A stretch of 64,000 nucleotides of DNA from Streptomyces tendae (GTDB lineage: Bacteria > Actinomycetota > Actinomycetes > Streptomycetales > Streptomycetaceae). This document shows, piece after piece, positions 1 to 10,132 of this stretch; position 1 is the first letter of the stretch; the number at the start of each line of letters is the position of its first letter. Under the pieces are notes generated by a model that saw only the letters and a list, made by a program, of their open reading frames with translations, did no database searches and had not been told where the DNA came from. The position numbers and the translations under genes are program-made. Where the stretch lies: NCBI RefSeq assembly GCF_014650435.1, contig NZ_BMUY01000001.1, positions 124,001 through 188,000 on the forward strand, in the 5' to 3' direction.

Positions 1-17
1 TTGGGCAGGGCCCTGAG

Positions 18-48
18 CCTGGGGCCCGGCCGGACTCCGGGCCCCAGG
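18..48 (-). terminator. Hairpin terminator downstream of def
   Basis: A perfect 12-bp inverted repeat (arms 18-29 and 37-48, CCTGGGGCCCGG and its complement) with a 7-base loop starts 6 bp past the stop codon of the minus-strand peptide deformylase gene. There is no U-tract, which is usual for Streptomyces hairpin terminators. Confidence 0.7.
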
Positions 49-53
49 GCCGG

Positions 54-680
54 TCAGGCGGTGAAGGCCGCGGCGTTGGCGGCCCGGCGCGCGAAGACCT
101 CCTCGCGCCGGTCCGCCGACTGCCGCAGCGCCGCCTTCCGCTCCCGGCCGGAGAGCCGGTCGAGGTAGACGTGCCCGTTCACGTGGTCGGTCTCGTGGGC
201 GAGGCAGCGCGCGAAGTAGCCCGTGCCCTCGACGAGGAGCGGCGCGCCGTCCTTGTCCAGGCCGCGCACGACGGCCCGGTCGGGCCGCGGTACGGCCATG
301 GTGGCGCCCGGCACCGACAGGCACCCCTCGCCCTCGTCGAGCAGCCGGCGCGCGGCCGGGTCGAGGGCCTCCAGCACCGGATTGACGATGTGCCCGACAT
401 GTCGGACACCATCGTCGTCCGGGCAGTCGTAGACGAACAGACGCAGGTCGACCCCGACCTGATTGGCCGCCAGGCCGGCTCCCTCCGCGACGTACATCGT
501 GCGGAACATGTCGTCGATGAGCGCGGCGAGGTCGGGCCCGAACTCCGTGACGTCCCGGCACGGCCTGTGCAGCACCTCCTCGCCGACCTCGGTGACGCGC
601 CGCACCGATCCGCGCCGGGCCTCGGGCGCGAACGGGGGATAGGAGGCGGTGGGCCGCCCCTGGACGAAGACGCTCGGCAT
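54..680 (-). CDS. def: Peptide deformylase
   Basis: A 208-residue iron/zinc-dependent deformylase that removes the N-formyl group from nascent proteins in the cytoplasm. All three family motifs are visible: GAGLAANQVG (motif 1), EGCLSVPG (motif 2, metal-ligand Cys) and HETDHVNG (motif 3, HExDH with two His ligands and the catalytic Glu). The start chosen is the ATG at 680, preceded by GAAGGAG; a longer in-frame reading to 929 crosses a hairpin and is not credible. The gene stands alone between two strong terminators, without the fmt partner seen in many bacteria. Streptomyces usually carry several def paralogues, so this may not be the only copy. Confidence 0.95.
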   Translation of the reverse strand: MPSVFVQGRPTASYPPFAPEARRGSVRRVTEVGEEVLHRPCRDVTEFGPDLAALIDDMFRTMYVAEGAGLAANQVGVDLRLFVYDCPDDDGVRHVGHIVNPVLEALDPAARRLLDEGEGCLSVPGATMAVPRPDRAVVRGLDKDGAPLLVEGTGYFARCLAHETDHVNGHVYLDRLSGRERKAALRQSADRREEVFARRAANAAAFTA

Positions 681-750
681 GACGTTCTCTCTCCTTCGGC
701 TCGTGGACGGGCCGGAAGGAACCGGCCCGCGCCCGAGCATGCCAGGAGCC

Positions 751-791
751 CGCGAAGGGCCGCAGCCCCCGAGCGGCTGCGGCCCTTCGCG
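751..791 (-). terminator. Very strong hairpin between the NlpC/P60 gene and def
   Basis: A perfect 17-bp inverted repeat (arms 751-767 and 775-791, loop of 7) lies 29 bp past the stop of the minus-strand NlpC/P60 gene and 70 bp upstream of the def start. It should stop transcription entering def, so def needs its own promoter in 681-750. Confidence 0.8.
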
Positions 792-819
792 CGTACTTCG
801 TGTGTACGGGTGGGTGCGG

Positions 820-1653
820 TTACAGCACGCGCACCGCGCCGCTCGGCGGGTCGTACGAGAGCGGCTTCTCGACGACGCCCGTGGAGGAGTTCTGCGCGCC
901 GACGAACATGCCGCCGCCGACGTAGACACCCACGTGGTACGCGCTGCCCGCGCCGCCCCAGTAGAGGATGTCGCCCGGCTGGAGGTTGTCCAGCCCGACC
1001 TGGGTGCCGGCCGTCGACTGCGCCTGGGAGACGCGCGGCAGGCTGATGCCGACCTGCTTGAAGGCGGCCTGCACGAGACCGGAGCAGTCGTAGGCGGACG
1101 GGCCGGTGGCGCCGGAGACGTACGCCTTGCCGACCTGGGCCTGCACGAAGGAGACGACGGCGGCGGCCGAACCGGTGGCCGTGGACGTGCCGGTGCTGCT
1201 GTTGCTGCTCGTGCCGGTGGAGGAACCGGTGTCCGAGGAAGCGCTCAGAGTGGTGCGCTCGGCGGCGCGCGAGGCGCGCTCGGCGGCCTCCTTGCGCTCG
1301 GCCTCCTCGGCCTTCTTCTTGGCTTCCGCGGCCTTCTTCTTGGCCTCGGCGAGGTCCGTCTTGGCCTGCTTGGCGGCCTTTGCGGCCGCCGCGTCACGCT
1401 CGGCCTGCAGCTGGTAGCTCGCGGCCGCCTGCTGCGTGACGTCCGCGGACTGGGCGACCTGAGCGGCCAGGTCGGCCGTCAGGGTGGGCAGTTCAAGGGT
1501 CTGCGTCACCGGTTCGGCCGCGTTGGCCGACCCCGACGCACCGGCCACTGCCAGGGTGCTGAGGACGCCACCGGCAACTCCGGCCCGCATCGCGATCGTC
1601 GACGCGCTGCGGCGGGGCTTCCGGTGGCTGCGTATGTGAGCGGTGTGGGACAT
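820..1653 (-). CDS. Secreted NlpC/P60 peptidoglycan endopeptidase
   Basis: About 277 residues. The N-terminus is a basic region followed by a hydrophobic stretch ending in a SANAA-type signal-peptidase site. Next comes a charged alanine/lysine-rich coiled coil (about residues 60-130), a Ser/Thr/Gly linker and a C-terminal NlpC/P60 domain. The catalytic Cys is in YDCSGLVQAAF and the His in AYHVGVYVGGG. Such enzymes cleave peptide stems of peptidoglycan outside the cell and are usually multicopy in Streptomyces. The start is uncertain: ATG 1653 fits the signal peptide best but has a distant GGAGGAG; in-frame ATGs at 1683 and 1710 would lengthen the N-terminus. Unlike the transglycosylase near 32.9 kb, no ydaO riboswitch is seen upstream. 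Confidence 0.88.
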   Translation of the reverse strand: MSHTAHIRSHRKPRRSASTIAMRAGVAGGVLSTLAVAGASGSANAAEPVTQTLELPTLTADLAAQVAQSADVTQQAAASYQLQAERDAAAAKAAKQAKTDLAEAKKKAAEAKKKAEEAERKEAAERASRAAERTTLSASSDTGSSTGTSSNSSTGTSTATGSAAAVVSFVQAQVGKAYVSGATGPSAYDCSGLVQAAFKQVGISLPRVSQAQSTAGTQVGLDNLQPGDILYWGGAGSAYHVGVYVGGGMFVGAQNSSTGVVEKPLSYDPPSGAVRVL

Positions 1654-2224
1654 AGGGACAACCGGTATCAGTAGCTCCTCCATACCTTCAAGAAACGTGT
1701 GCTGCGCCACAGTTGTTCAATCGAGCCGTTGAATCCCGGGCGTGTCGCTCTTTATTGACGCCGTAACGGACATAGTGGACGGGCCGTAACCAGCCTGTGA
1801 TCACGGTCTTTGATCGTTACGCCCGAATTGCCCCACGCTTACCACTTGTTGGGACACTTGGCCAAGCCCGGTTCTCAGACACCTCTCATGAATGTGGCAC
1901 AGGTCACGGAACGGTTACCCCGACGCACGCGTCCGTCGCGTGCGAGGCACCACGGCAACGCCTGCCGGCGCTCGTGAACGCGTGCACGTGTCCACACCGG
2001 TCCCCGACCCTCCCCCTCAGGTGTGAACGCCTCCTCTATCAAGGGACTGCGTCCAGCACCAATTTGCATGCAAGGGAAGCCTCTTGATATGGAGACGCGC
2101 TGTGTGTCGACCCTCTGGCCAGCGGCGACGAGCGAAATTGTCACCTCTGGTGATCAGGTGAACGCTTCTTGTGTGAAGATCACCGCTCATCCGACTTCAT
2201 GATCGTTCGTCAGGTGGTGGAGAT
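1654..2224. other. Non-coding spacer between the NlpC/P60 gene and nuoA
   Basis: About 570 bp with visibly lower GC than the genes and no convincing ORF. It must hold the minus-strand promoter for the NlpC/P60 gene. Visible elements are GTTACGG repeated near 1760 and 1785 (minus-strand reading) and a 5-bp perfect inverted repeat TCACC-TCT-GGTGA at 2141-2153. No known riboswitch or RNA gene was recognised. Confidence 0.5.
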
Positions 2225-2237
2225 CACAAAGCTTGTG
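2225..2237. promoter_or_regulatory. CACAA/TTGTG inverted repeat upstream of nuoA
   Basis: CACAA-AGC-TTGTG, a 5-bp inverted repeat with a 3-bp centre, about 40 bp upstream of the likely nuoA -10. It resembles an inverted Rex half-site or a CRP-like site. Which factor binds, if any, is unknown. Confidence 0.3.
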
Positions 2238-2273
2238 TAATACCCCGTGTCGCAGATCACAGAGTGTCGGGCA

Positions 2274-2279
2274 TAGGAT
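2274..2279 (+). promoter_or_regulatory. Candidate -10 of the nuoA-N promoter
   Basis: TAGGAT fits the Streptomyces housekeeping -10 (TAgRRT). The -35 at the proper spacing (about 2250-2256) is poor. It would place the transcription start near 2286, just upstream of the Rex-type site, leaving a leader of about 130 nt before nuoA. Confidence 0.4.
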
Positions 2280-2294
2280 GCGAGGCAGTTGGGC

Positions 2295-2312
2295 TTGTGA
2301 CCTGCTTCACAT
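2295..2312 (+). promoter_or_regulatory. Rex operator (ROP) controlling nuoA-N
   Basis: TTGTGACCTGCTTCACAT matches the Streptomyces Rex operator consensus TTGTGAANNNNTTCACAA at 12 of 14 arm positions. Rex is the NADH/NAD+-sensing repressor first described in S. coelicolor, where respiratory genes are among its targets. Just downstream of the likely transcription start, Rex would block the promoter when NADH is low and release it when NADH accumulates. Confidence 0.85.
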
Positions 2313-2418
2313 GTTCGCGATCTTCGTCGGGACGGGCGGGGCTCGTGGGGCTGTTGGGGCGGCTGTGAGTCCAGTGCAACCGCCAGCAGTCAGTGCCGAC
2401 TGAGAGGAGCGAGGAGCG

Positions 2419-2778
2419 GTGAACGCGTATGCGCCCATCCTCGTACTGGGAGCCCTCGGGGCAGGCTTTGCGATCTTCTCCGTGGTGATGGCCACGCTGA
2501 TCGGTCCGAAGCGGTACAACCGGGCGAAGCTCGAGGCCTACGAGTGCGGCATCGAGCCGACCCCCACGCCGGCCGGCGGCGGGCGCTTCCCCATCAAGTA
2601 CTACCTGACGGCGATGCTCTTCATCATCTTCGATATCGAGATCGTCTTCCTCTACCCCTGGGCCGTCACCTTCGACGCCCTGGGGATTTTCGGGCTCGTG
2701 GAGATGCTGCTCTTCGTGCTCACCGTCTTCGTCGCGTACGCGTACGTATGGCGGCGCGGCGGCCTGGAATGGGACTGA
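2419..2778 (+). CDS. nuoA: NADH-quinone oxidoreductase subunit A
   Basis: A 119-residue membrane subunit of NDH-1 with three predicted transmembrane helices. It carries the YECGIEP loop motif and FDIEIVFLYPW, in which the conserved acidic residues of helix 2 (E-channel and quinone cavity) are intact. The GTG start has a GAGAGGAG ribosome site 9 bp upstream. It is the first gene of a 14-gene operon behind the Rex operator. A paralogue (52417-52857) has lost the first of these acidic residues. Confidence 0.96.
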   Translation: MNAYAPILVLGALGAGFAIFSVVMATLIGPKRYNRAKLEAYECGIEPTPTPAGGGRFPIKYYLTAMLFIIFDIEIVFLYPWAVTFDALGIFGLVEMLLFVLTVFVAYAYVWRRGGLEWD

Positions 2779-2790
2779 GGGGCCTTTGAC

Positions 2791-3341
<551 letters not shown>

Positions 3342-3345
<4 letters not shown>

Positions 3346-4097
3346 GCGACGCGAACAACACCGCGGGTGACGCGAACGAGGTCAACCCCGAGAAGGACCT
3401 GTCCGCGGAGAACCTGCCAGGCCAGCGGGGCCAGGGCGGCGAGGAGATCCGCGTCCAGCGCGGCATGTTCGGCGCCAACAACGGCGGCGACACCTCCGGC
3501 TACGGCGGCCTGGTCCGCTCCGTCCGGCTCCCCGGACCGGCGAGCCGGCCCTACGGGGGTTGGTTCGACGAGGTCGCCGACGAGCTCGAGGGCGCGCTGG
3601 AGGAGCAGGGGCTCCTGCCCGACAACGCCATCGAGAAGACGGTCGTCGACCGCGACGAGCTGACCTTCCACATCGAGCGCGAGCACCTGGTCCGCGTCGC
3701 CCGCACCCTGCGCGACGACCCGGCCCTGCGCTTCGAACTGTGCACCGGCGTCAGCGGCGTCCACTACCCGCACGACAAGGGCCGCGAGCTGCACGCCGTC
3801 TACCACCTGCGCTCGATCACCCACAACCGGCTGATCCGCCTCGAAGTCAGCGCCCCCGACGGTGACCCGCACATCCCGTCGCTGGTCTCCGTCTATCCGA
3901 CGAACGACTGGCACGAGCGCGAGACGTACGACTTCTTCGGCATCGTCTTCGACGGTCACCCGGCCCTGACGCGGATCATGATGCCGGACGACTGGCAGGG
4001 CTTTCCGCAGCGCAAGGACTACCCCCTCGGCGGCATCCCCGTCGAGTACAAGGGCGCCCAGATCCCGGCTCCGGACCAGCGGAGGTCGTACTCGTGA
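3342..4097 (+). CDS. nuoC: NADH-quinone oxidoreductase subunit C
   Basis: A 251-residue connecting subunit of the NDH-1 arm. The first 65 or so residues are an actinobacterial Asn/Glu/Gly-rich extension; the 30-kDa subunit domain follows, with the signature [14 protein letters not shown] and the end motif [14 protein letters not shown]. The start is GTG in a GTGA overlap with nuoB; it ends in another GTGA overlap with nuoD. The four-base overlaps through this operon indicate translational coupling. Confidence 0.95.
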
Positions 4098-5416
4098 GCA
4101 CTTCCCACGCCTCCCCGAGGGAGACGACCGAAGGCACCGTCTACACGGTCACCGGCGGCGACTGGGACGAGGTCGTCCAGTCCGCGGCCCGCGCCGACGA
4201 CGAGCGCATCGTCGTCAACATGGGCCCCCAGCACCCGTCCACGCACGGCGTGCTCCGCCTCATCCTGGAGATCGACGGCGAGACGGTCACCGAGGCCCGC
4301 TGCGGCATCGGCTACCTGCACACCGGCATCGAGAAGAACCTCGAGTACCGGACCTGGACGCAGGGCACCACGTTCGTGACGCGCATGGACTACCTGACGC
4401 CGTTCTTCAACGAGGCGGCGTACTGCCTGGGCGTCGAGAAGCTCCTCGGCATCGAGGACCAGATCCCGGACCGGGCCACGATCATCCGGGTCCTGCTGAT
4501 GGAGCTGAACCGGCTCTCCTCGCACCTGGTGGCCATCGCCACCGGCGGCATGGAGCTGGGCGCCACCACGATCATGATCTACGGCTTCCGCGATCGTGAA
4601 CTGATTCTCGACATCTACGAGCTGATCACCGGCCTCAGGATGAACCACGCGTACATCCGCCCAGGCGGGCTCGCCCAGGACCTGCCCCCGGGCGCGGTGG
4701 ACCAGATCCGCGAGTTCGTGAAGAAGATGAACAAGAACCTCCCGGAGTACGACAAGCTCGCCACCGGGAACCCCATCTTCAAGGCCCGCATGCAGGACGT
4801 CGGCTACCTCGACCTGGCCGGCTGCATGGCGCTCGGCGCCACCGGCCCCGTCCTCAGGTCCACCGGCCTCCCGCACGACCTGCGCAAGACCCAGCCGTAC
4901 TGCGGCTACGAGACGTACGACTTCGACGTCCCGACCGCCGACACCTGCGACTCCTACGGCCGCTTCCTGATCCGGCTGGAGGAGATGCGCCAGTCGCTCA
5001 GGATCGTCGAGCAGTGCCTGGACCGGCTCCAGCCCGGCCCGGTCATGGTCGCCGACAAGAAGATCGCCTGGCCCGCACAGCTCGCCCTGGGGCCGGACGG
5101 CCTCGGCAACTCCCTCGACCACATCAAGAAGATCATGGGCACCTCCATGGAGGCCCTGATCCACCACTTCAAGCTGGTCACCGAGGGCTTCCGGGTGCCG
5201 CCGGGACAGGCGTACGCGGCGGTCGAGTCGCCCAAGGGCGAACTCGGGGTGCACGTCGTCTCCGACGGCGGCACCCGCCCCTTCCGGGTCCACTACCGCG
5301 ACCCGTCCTTCACCAACCTGCAGGCCATGGCGGCGATGTGCGAGGGCGGCCAGGTCGCCGACGTCATCGTCGCCGTGGCATCCATCGACCCCGTGATGGG
5401 AGGCGTCGACCGGTGA
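4094..5416 (+). CDS. nuoD: NADH-quinone oxidoreductase subunit D
   Basis: The 440-residue 49-kDa-type subunit that forms the quinone-binding cavity with NuoB. Conserved features are [14 protein letters not shown] (quinone-liganding His), [10 protein letters not shown], the catalytic Tyr in TRMDYLTPF and the C-terminus DPVMGGVDR typical of NuoD. It is separate from NuoC rather than fused as in E. coli. It matters for the whole window because it is the only NuoD: the second nuo operon at 52-62 kb lacks a counterpart. Confidence 0.97.
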   Translation: MSTSHASPRETTEGTVYTVTGGDWDEVVQSAARADDERIVVNMGPQHPSTHGVLRLILEIDGETVTEARCGIGYLHTGIEKNLEYRTWTQGTTFVTRMDYLTPFFNEAAYCLGVEKLLGIEDQIPDRATIIRVLLMELNRLSSHLVAIATGGMELGATTIMIYGFRDRELILDIYELITGLRMNHAYIRPGGLAQDLPPGAVDQIREFVKKMNKNLPEYDKLATGNPIFKARMQDVGYLDLAGCMALGATGPVLRSTGLPHDLRKTQPYCGYETYDFDVPTADTCDSYGRFLIRLEEMRQSLRIVEQCLDRLQPGPVMVADKKIAWPAQLALGPDGLGNSLDHIKKIMGTSMEALIHHFKLVTEGFRVPPGQAYAAVESPKGELGVHVVSDGGTRPFRVHYRDPSFTNLQAMAAMCEGGQVADVIVAVASIDPVMGGVDR

Positions 5417-6285
5417 CCACCTCTTCTTCGGAGCGGGGCGTCAGCCTGGGCATGCCGGAACTGCCCGCGCCCGCCTACCCGGACGACGTCCGGGCCCGGC
5501 TGGAGACCGACGCGCGCGAGGTCATCGCCCGCTACCCGGACTCCCGGTCCGCCCTCCTGCCGCTGCTGCACCTCGTGCAGTCGCAGGAGGGGCACGTCAC
5601 GCGCACCGGGATGCAGTTCTGCGCGGACATGCTGGGCCTCACCACCGCCGAGGTCACCGCGGTCGCCACCTTCTACACCATGTACCGGCGCGGGCCGAGC
5701 GGTGACTACCAGGTCGGCGTGTGCACCAACACGCTGTGCGCGGTGATGGGCGGCGACGCCATCTTCGAGTCCCTCCAGGAACACCTCGGCGTCGGCAACG
5801 GCGAGACCACCGAGGACGGCAAGGTCACCCTGGAGCACATCGAGTGCAACGCGGCCTGCGACTTCGCACCGGTCGTGATGGTCAACTGGGAGTTCTTCGA
5901 CAACCAGACCCCGGCGAGCGTCAAGGCGCTCGTCGACGACCTGCGCGCGGGACGGCCGGTGACGCCCACGCGCGGTGCGCCGCTGTGCACCTTCAAGGAG
6001 ACCGCCCGGATCCTGGCGGGCTTCCCCGACGAGCGGGACGGCGCCGTCGCGGCCGGCGGCAGCGCGGGTCCCGCCTCCCTGGCCGGACTGAAGCTGGCGA
6101 AGGGCGAGGCGTCCGCCGCGCGCGTCGTGCACCCGCGGGACGGCGGACCGCACGACGCGCCGCAGGACCGGGCCGTGCACGACCCGTCCCCGACGGAACA
6201 CCTCAGCTCGCACGACGCGCCGCAGGACACATCGGCATCCGACCCTTCCAACCCGGCAGGGCCTACCGCCGAGGAGGGGGAGTGA
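5413..6285 (+). CDS. nuoE: NADH-quinone oxidoreductase subunit E
   Basis: A 290-residue NADH-module subunit with a thioredoxin-fold [2Fe-2S] domain. The four Cys ligands appear as CTNTLC (C-x4-C) and CNAAC (C-x3-C). At 290 residues it is longer than the usual 160-180. The extra length is mostly a C-terminal hydrophilic tail after about residue 180 that contains HDAPQD twice, encoded by an identical 18-bp direct repeat at 6151-6168 and 6211-6228. GTG start in a GTGA overlap with nuoD; an ATG at 5452 is a possible alternative. Confidence 0.95.
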   Translation: MTTSSSERGVSLGMPELPAPAYPDDVRARLETDAREVIARYPDSRSALLPLLHLVQSQEGHVTRTGMQFCADMLGLTTAEVTAVATFYTMYRRGPSGDYQVGVCTNTLCAVMGGDAIFESLQEHLGVGNGETTEDGKVTLEHIECNAACDFAPVVMVNWEFFDNQTPASVKALVDDLRAGRPVTPTRGAPLCTFKETARILAGFPDERDGAVAAGGSAGPASLAGLKLAKGEASAARVVHPRDGGPHDAPQDRAVHDPSPTEHLSSHDAPQDTSASDPSNPAGPTAEEGE

Positions 6286-7631
6286 TGACCGTGGCAGCCG
6301 AGATCAGGGGCAGCAGCCCGGAGAAGCTGCTCGCACCCGTGCTGTCGGCCTTCTGGGACGAGGACGAGTCGTGGACTCTCGACGTCTACCGGAGGCACGA
6401 GGGGTACGAGGGGCTCCGCAAGGCGCTGGCGATGGCGCCGGACGACCTGATCGCGTACGTCAAGGAGTCCGGTCTGCGTGGACGCGGCGGTGCCGGGTTC
6501 CCGACGGGGATGAAGTGGCAGTTCATTCCTCAGGGGGACGGCAAGCCTCACTATCTAGTTGTCAACGCCGACGAATCGGAGCCGGGGACCTGCAAGGACA
6601 TCCCGCTCCTCTTCGCGAACCCGCACAGCCTCATCGAGGGCATCGTCATCGCGTGTTACGCCATCAGGTCTTCGCATGCCTTCATCTATCTGCGTGGTGA
6701 AGTCGTCCCAGTGCTGCGGCGGTTGCACGAGGCCGTGCGCGAGGCCCACGAGGCCGGCTTCCTCGGCGAGAACATCCTGGGCAGCGGACTCGATCTCACC
6801 CTCACCGTGCACGCGGGCGCGGGCGCGTACATCTGCGGTGAGGAGACCGCACTGCTCGACTCGCTCGAAGGCCGCCGGGGTCAACCGCGGCTCCGTCCCC
6901 CCTTCCCTGCTGTGGCCGGCCTCTATGCCTGCCCGACTGTGGTGAATAACGTCGAATCGATCGCTTCGGTTCCCGCGATCCTGAACAAGGGCAAGGACTG
7001 GTTCAGGTCGATGGGCAGCGAGAAGTCCCCGGGCTTCACGCTCTACTCGCTCAGCGGCCACGTCGCGGGACCCGGCCAGTACGAGGCGCCGCTCGGCATC
7101 ACGCTGCGCCAGCTCCTCGACATGAGCGGCGGCATGCGGCCCGGCCACCGCCTCAAGTTCTGGACGCCCGGCGGTTCCTCGACGCCGATGTTCACCGACG
7201 AGCACCTCGACGTCCCCCTGGACTACGAAGGAGTGGGCGCCGCCGGTTCCATGCTCGGCACCAAGGCGCTCCAGTGCTTCGACGAGACGACCTGCGTCGT
7301 GCGCGCCGTCACCCGCTGGACCGAGTTCTACGCCCACGAGTCCTGCGGCAAGTGCACACCCTGCCGCGAAGGCACGTACTGGCTCGTCCAGTTGCTGCGC
7401 GACATCGAGGCCGGCAAGGGACAGATGTCCGACCTCGACAAGCTGAACGACATCGCCGACAACATCAACGGCAAGTCCTTCTGCGCCCTCGGCGACGGTG
7501 CCGCCTCGCCGATCTTCTCCTCGCTCAAGTACTTCCGCGAGGAGTACGAGGAGCACATCACGGGCCGCGGCTGCCCCTTCGACCCGGCCAAGTCGACGGC
7601 CTGGGCCGACCGCACGGAGGTGAAGGCATGA
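6285..7631 (+). CDS. nuoF: NADH-quinone oxidoreductase subunit F (NADH/FMN site)
   Basis: The 448-residue subunit that oxidises NADH. The motifs are [13 protein letters not shown] (NADH binding), [12 protein letters not shown] (FMN binding), [19 protein letters not shown] and the N3 [4Fe-4S] motif [12 protein letters not shown] with a later Cys in SFCALGD. The ATG shares one base with the nuoE stop (TGATG). Two stretches, about 6520-6730 and 6860-6985, use codons rare for this genome (ATT, CCT, CTA, GTT, TCT, TAT) although the protein sequence is normal. Confidence 0.97.
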   Translation: MTVAAEIRGSSPEKLLAPVLSAFWDEDESWTLDVYRRHEGYEGLRKALAMAPDDLIAYVKESGLRGRGGAGFPTGMKWQFIPQGDGKPHYLVVNADESEPGTCKDIPLLFANPHSLIEGIVIACYAIRSSHAFIYLRGEVVPVLRRLHEAVREAHEAGFLGENILGSGLDLTLTVHAGAGAYICGEETALLDSLEGRRGQPRLRPPFPAVAGLYACPTVVNNVESIASVPAILNKGKDWFRSMGSEKSPGFTLYSLSGHVAGPGQYEAPLGITLRQLLDMSGGMRPGHRLKFWTPGGSSTPMFTDEHLDVPLDYEGVGAAGSMLGTKALQCFDETTCVVRAVTRWTEFYAHESCGKCTPCREGTYWLVQLLRDIEAGKGQMSDLDKLNDIADNINGKSFCALGDGAASPIFSSLKYFREEYEEHITGRGCPFDPAKSTAWADRTEVKA

Positions 7632-10132
7632 CAGTGACCACCAATGCTCCCTCGGGAGGGGGAGAGGCGGCGGTCCCGCCGGAGGACCTCGTGTCGCTGA
7701 CGATCGACGGCGCCGAGATCAGTGTCCCCAAGGGCACCCTGGTCATCCGGGCCGCCGAGCAGCTCGGCATCGAGATCCCCCGGTTCTGCGACCACCCCCT
7801 CCTCGACCCGGCCGGCGCCTGCCGCCAGTGCATCGTCGAGGTCGAGGGCCAGCGCAAGCCCATGGCGTCCTGCACCATCACCTGCACCGACGGCATGGTG
7901 GTGAAGACCCAGCTCACCTCGCCCGTCGCCGAGAAGGCCCAGCACGGTGTGATGGAGCTGCTGCTCATCAACCACCCGCTGGACTGCCCGGTCTGCGACA
8001 AGGGCGGCGAGTGCCCCCTGCAGAACCAGGCCATGTCGCACGGCCAGGCCGACTCCCGCTTCGAGGGCAAGAAGCGGACCTACGAGAAGCCCGTGCCGAT
8101 CTCCACACAGGTCCTGCTCGACCGCGAGCGCTGCGTCCTGTGCGCCCGCTGCACCCGGTTCTCCAACCAGGTCGCGGGCGACCCGATGATCGAGCTGATC
8201 GAGCGGGGCGCGCTCCAGCAGGTCGGCACCGGCGAGGTCGACCCCTTCGAGTCGTACTTCTCCGGCAACACCATCCAGATCTGCCCGGTCGGCGCGCTCA
8301 CCTCGGCGGCCTACCGGTTCCGCTCCCGGCCCTTCGACCTGATCTCCTCGCCGTCGGTGTGCGAGCACTGCTCCGGCGGCTGCGCCACCCGCACCGACCA
8401 CCGGCGCGGCAAGGTCATGCGGCGCCTCGCGGCCAACGAGCCCGAGGTCAACGAGGAGTGGATCTGCGACAAGGGGCGCTTCGGATTCCGGTACGCCCAG
8501 CAGCGCGACCGGCTCACCACGCCCCTGGTGCGCAACGCCGAGGGCGAGCTGGAGCCGGCCTCCTGGCCGGAGGCGCTGCAGATCGCCGCACAGGGACTGC
8601 TGGCCTCCAGGGGCCGCACCGGCGTCCTGACCGGCGGACGGCTCACCGTCGAGGACGCCTACGCGTACAGCAAGTTCGCGCGCGTGGCGCTCGACACCAA
8701 CGACATCGACTTCCGCGCGCGCGTGCACAGCGCCGAGGAGGCCGACTTCCTGGCCGCCCGGATCGCCGGACGGGGCCGCGACCTCGACGGAACCGGCGTC
8801 ACGTACACGTCGCTGGAGAAGGCGCCCGCCGTCCTGCTGGTCGGCTTCGAGGCCGAGGAGGAGGCGCCCGGCGTCTTCCTCCGGCTGCGCAAGGCGTGGC
8901 GCAAGCACGGGCAGAAGGTCTTCTCCCTGGCCACGCACGCCACGCGGGGCCTGGAGAAGGCGGGCGGCACCCTGCTCCCCGCCGCTCCCGGCACCGAGAC
9001 CGAGTGGCTGGACGCCCTCGCCAGCGGCGTCGGCCTGGAGGAGGGCGGCACCCAGGCCGCCGAGGCACTGCGCGCCGAGGGCGCCGTGATCGTCGTCGGT
9101 GAGCGGCTGGCGTCCGTGGCCGGCGGCCTCACCTCCGCCGTACGGACCTCGGCGGCGACCGGCGCCCGGCTGGTGTGGATCCCGCGCCGGGCCGGGGAGC
9201 GCGGTGCGATCGAGGCGGGTGCGCTGCCGTCGCTGCTGCCCGGCGGACGCCCGGCGACCGACCCGCGCGCGCGTGAGGAGGTCGCCGCCCTGTGGGGCCT
9301 GGCCGACCTGCCGCACCGCTACGGGCGCGACACCGGCGAGATCGTCGAGGCCGCGGCCCGGGGCGAACTGCAGGCGCTGCTCGTGGCGGGCGTGGAGGTC
9401 GCCGACCTGCCCGACCCCACGCGCGCGCGTGCGGCACTGGACGAGGCCGGGTTCGTGGTGTCGCTGGAGCTGCGGCCCGGCGAGGTCACCGAACGCGCCG
9501 ACGTGGTCCTGCCCGTCGCCGCGGTCGCCGAGAAGCCCGGCACCTTCCTCAACTGGGAGGGCAGGGTGCGCTTCTTCGAGGCCGCGCTCAAGCCCGACCA
9601 GATGACCCGGCGGCTGGCTCCCACCGACGCCCGCGTCCTGCAGATGCTGGCCGACGCCATGGACGTACACCTGGGCCTGCCCGATCTGCGCACCACGCGC
9701 GCGGAGATCGACCGGCTCGGCGCCTGGGACGGGCCGCGGGCCGGTGAGCCGCTGCAGACCGCGAGCGCGCTGCCGCGGCCGGCCGCAGGAGAGGCCGTAC
9801 TGGCCGGGCACCGGCTGCTGCTCGACCAGGGCCTGCTCCAGCAGGGCGACGAGGCGCTGGCCGGCACCCGGCACGCCGCCCGCGCGCGGCTGTCGGCCGC
9901 AACGGCCGCCGAGGCGGGCGTCAAGGACGGCGACGTCCTTGCCGTGACCGGGCCCGCCGGAGCCGTCGAATTCCCGCTGCAGGTCACCGAGATGCCCGAC
10001 CGGGTGGTCTGGCTCCCGTTGAACTCGGCCGGCACCGGCGTCGCCTCCAACGCCGGGGTACTGCCCGGCACCCTCGTCCGCATCGGTCCGGCGACGCCCG
10101 AGGGTGCCGCCCCCAAGGAGGTGGAGGCATGA
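7628..10132 (+). CDS. nuoG: NADH-quinone oxidoreductase subunit G
   Basis: An 834-residue Fe-S and molybdopterin-fold subunit. N-terminal ligands follow the family pattern: a [2Fe-2S] set ([15 protein letters not shown] and a later Cys), [17 protein letters not shown], and CVLCARC with [16 protein letters not shown] motif followed by 27 residues and WICDKGRF matches the C-x2-C-x3-C-x27-C signature of the extra cluster N7, which is kept in E. coli and Thermus enzymes but absent from mitochondrial ones. The remaining residues are the degenerate molybdopterin-oxidoreductase domain. ATGA overlaps couple it to nuoF and nuoH. Confidence 0.96.
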   Translation: MTVTTNAPSGGGEAAVPPEDLVSLTIDGAEISVPKGTLVIRAAEQLGIEIPRFCDHPLLDPAGACRQCIVEVEGQRKPMASCTITCTDGMVVKTQLTSPVAEKAQHGVMELLLINHPLDCPVCDKGGECPLQNQAMSHGQADSRFEGKKRTYEKPVPISTQVLLDRERCVLCARCTRFSNQVAGDPMIELIERGALQQVGTGEVDPFESYFSGNTIQICPVGALTSAAYRFRSRPFDLISSPSVCEHCSGGCATRTDHRRGKVMRRLAANEPEVNEEWICDKGRFGFRYAQQRDRLTTPLVRNAEGELEPASWPEALQIAAQGLLASRGRTGVLTGGRLTVEDAYAYSKFARVALDTNDIDFRARVHSAEEADFLAARIAGRGRDLDGTGVTYTSLEKAPAVLLVGFEAEEEAPGVFLRLRKAWRKHGQKVFSLATHATRGLEKAGGTLLPAAPGTETEWLDALASGVGLEEGGTQAAEALRAEGAVIVVGERLASVAGGLTSAVRTSAATGARLVWIPRRAGERGAIEAGALPSLLPGGRPATDPRAREEVAALWGLADLPHRYGRDTGEIVEAAARGELQALLVAGVEVADLPDPTRARAALDEAGFVVSLELRPGEVTERADVVLPVAAVAEKPGTFLNWEGRVRFFEAALKPDQMTRRLAPTDARVLQMLADAMDVHLGLPDLRTTRAEIDRLGAWDGPRAGEPLQTASALPRPAAGEAVLAGHRLLLDQGLLQQGDEALAGTRHAARARLSAATAAEAGVKDGDVLAVTGPAGAVEFPLQVTEMPDRVVWLPLNSAGTGVASNAGVLPGTLVRIGPATPEGAAPKEVEA

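Noticed and set aside
1654..1800. A ydaO riboswitch upstream of the NlpC/P60 gene
   Set aside because: None of the conserved blocks found at 32901-33085 are present.
1797..2144. Two short overlapping ORFs in the spacer before nuoA
   Set aside because: No ribosome sites, no GC-rich third positions and no recognisable protein; they lie in the low-GC regulatory region.
6541..6570. Possible bldA-dependent (TTA) leucine codon in nuoF
   Set aside because: The rare codon read in frame is CTA, not TTA, so bldA control does not follow.
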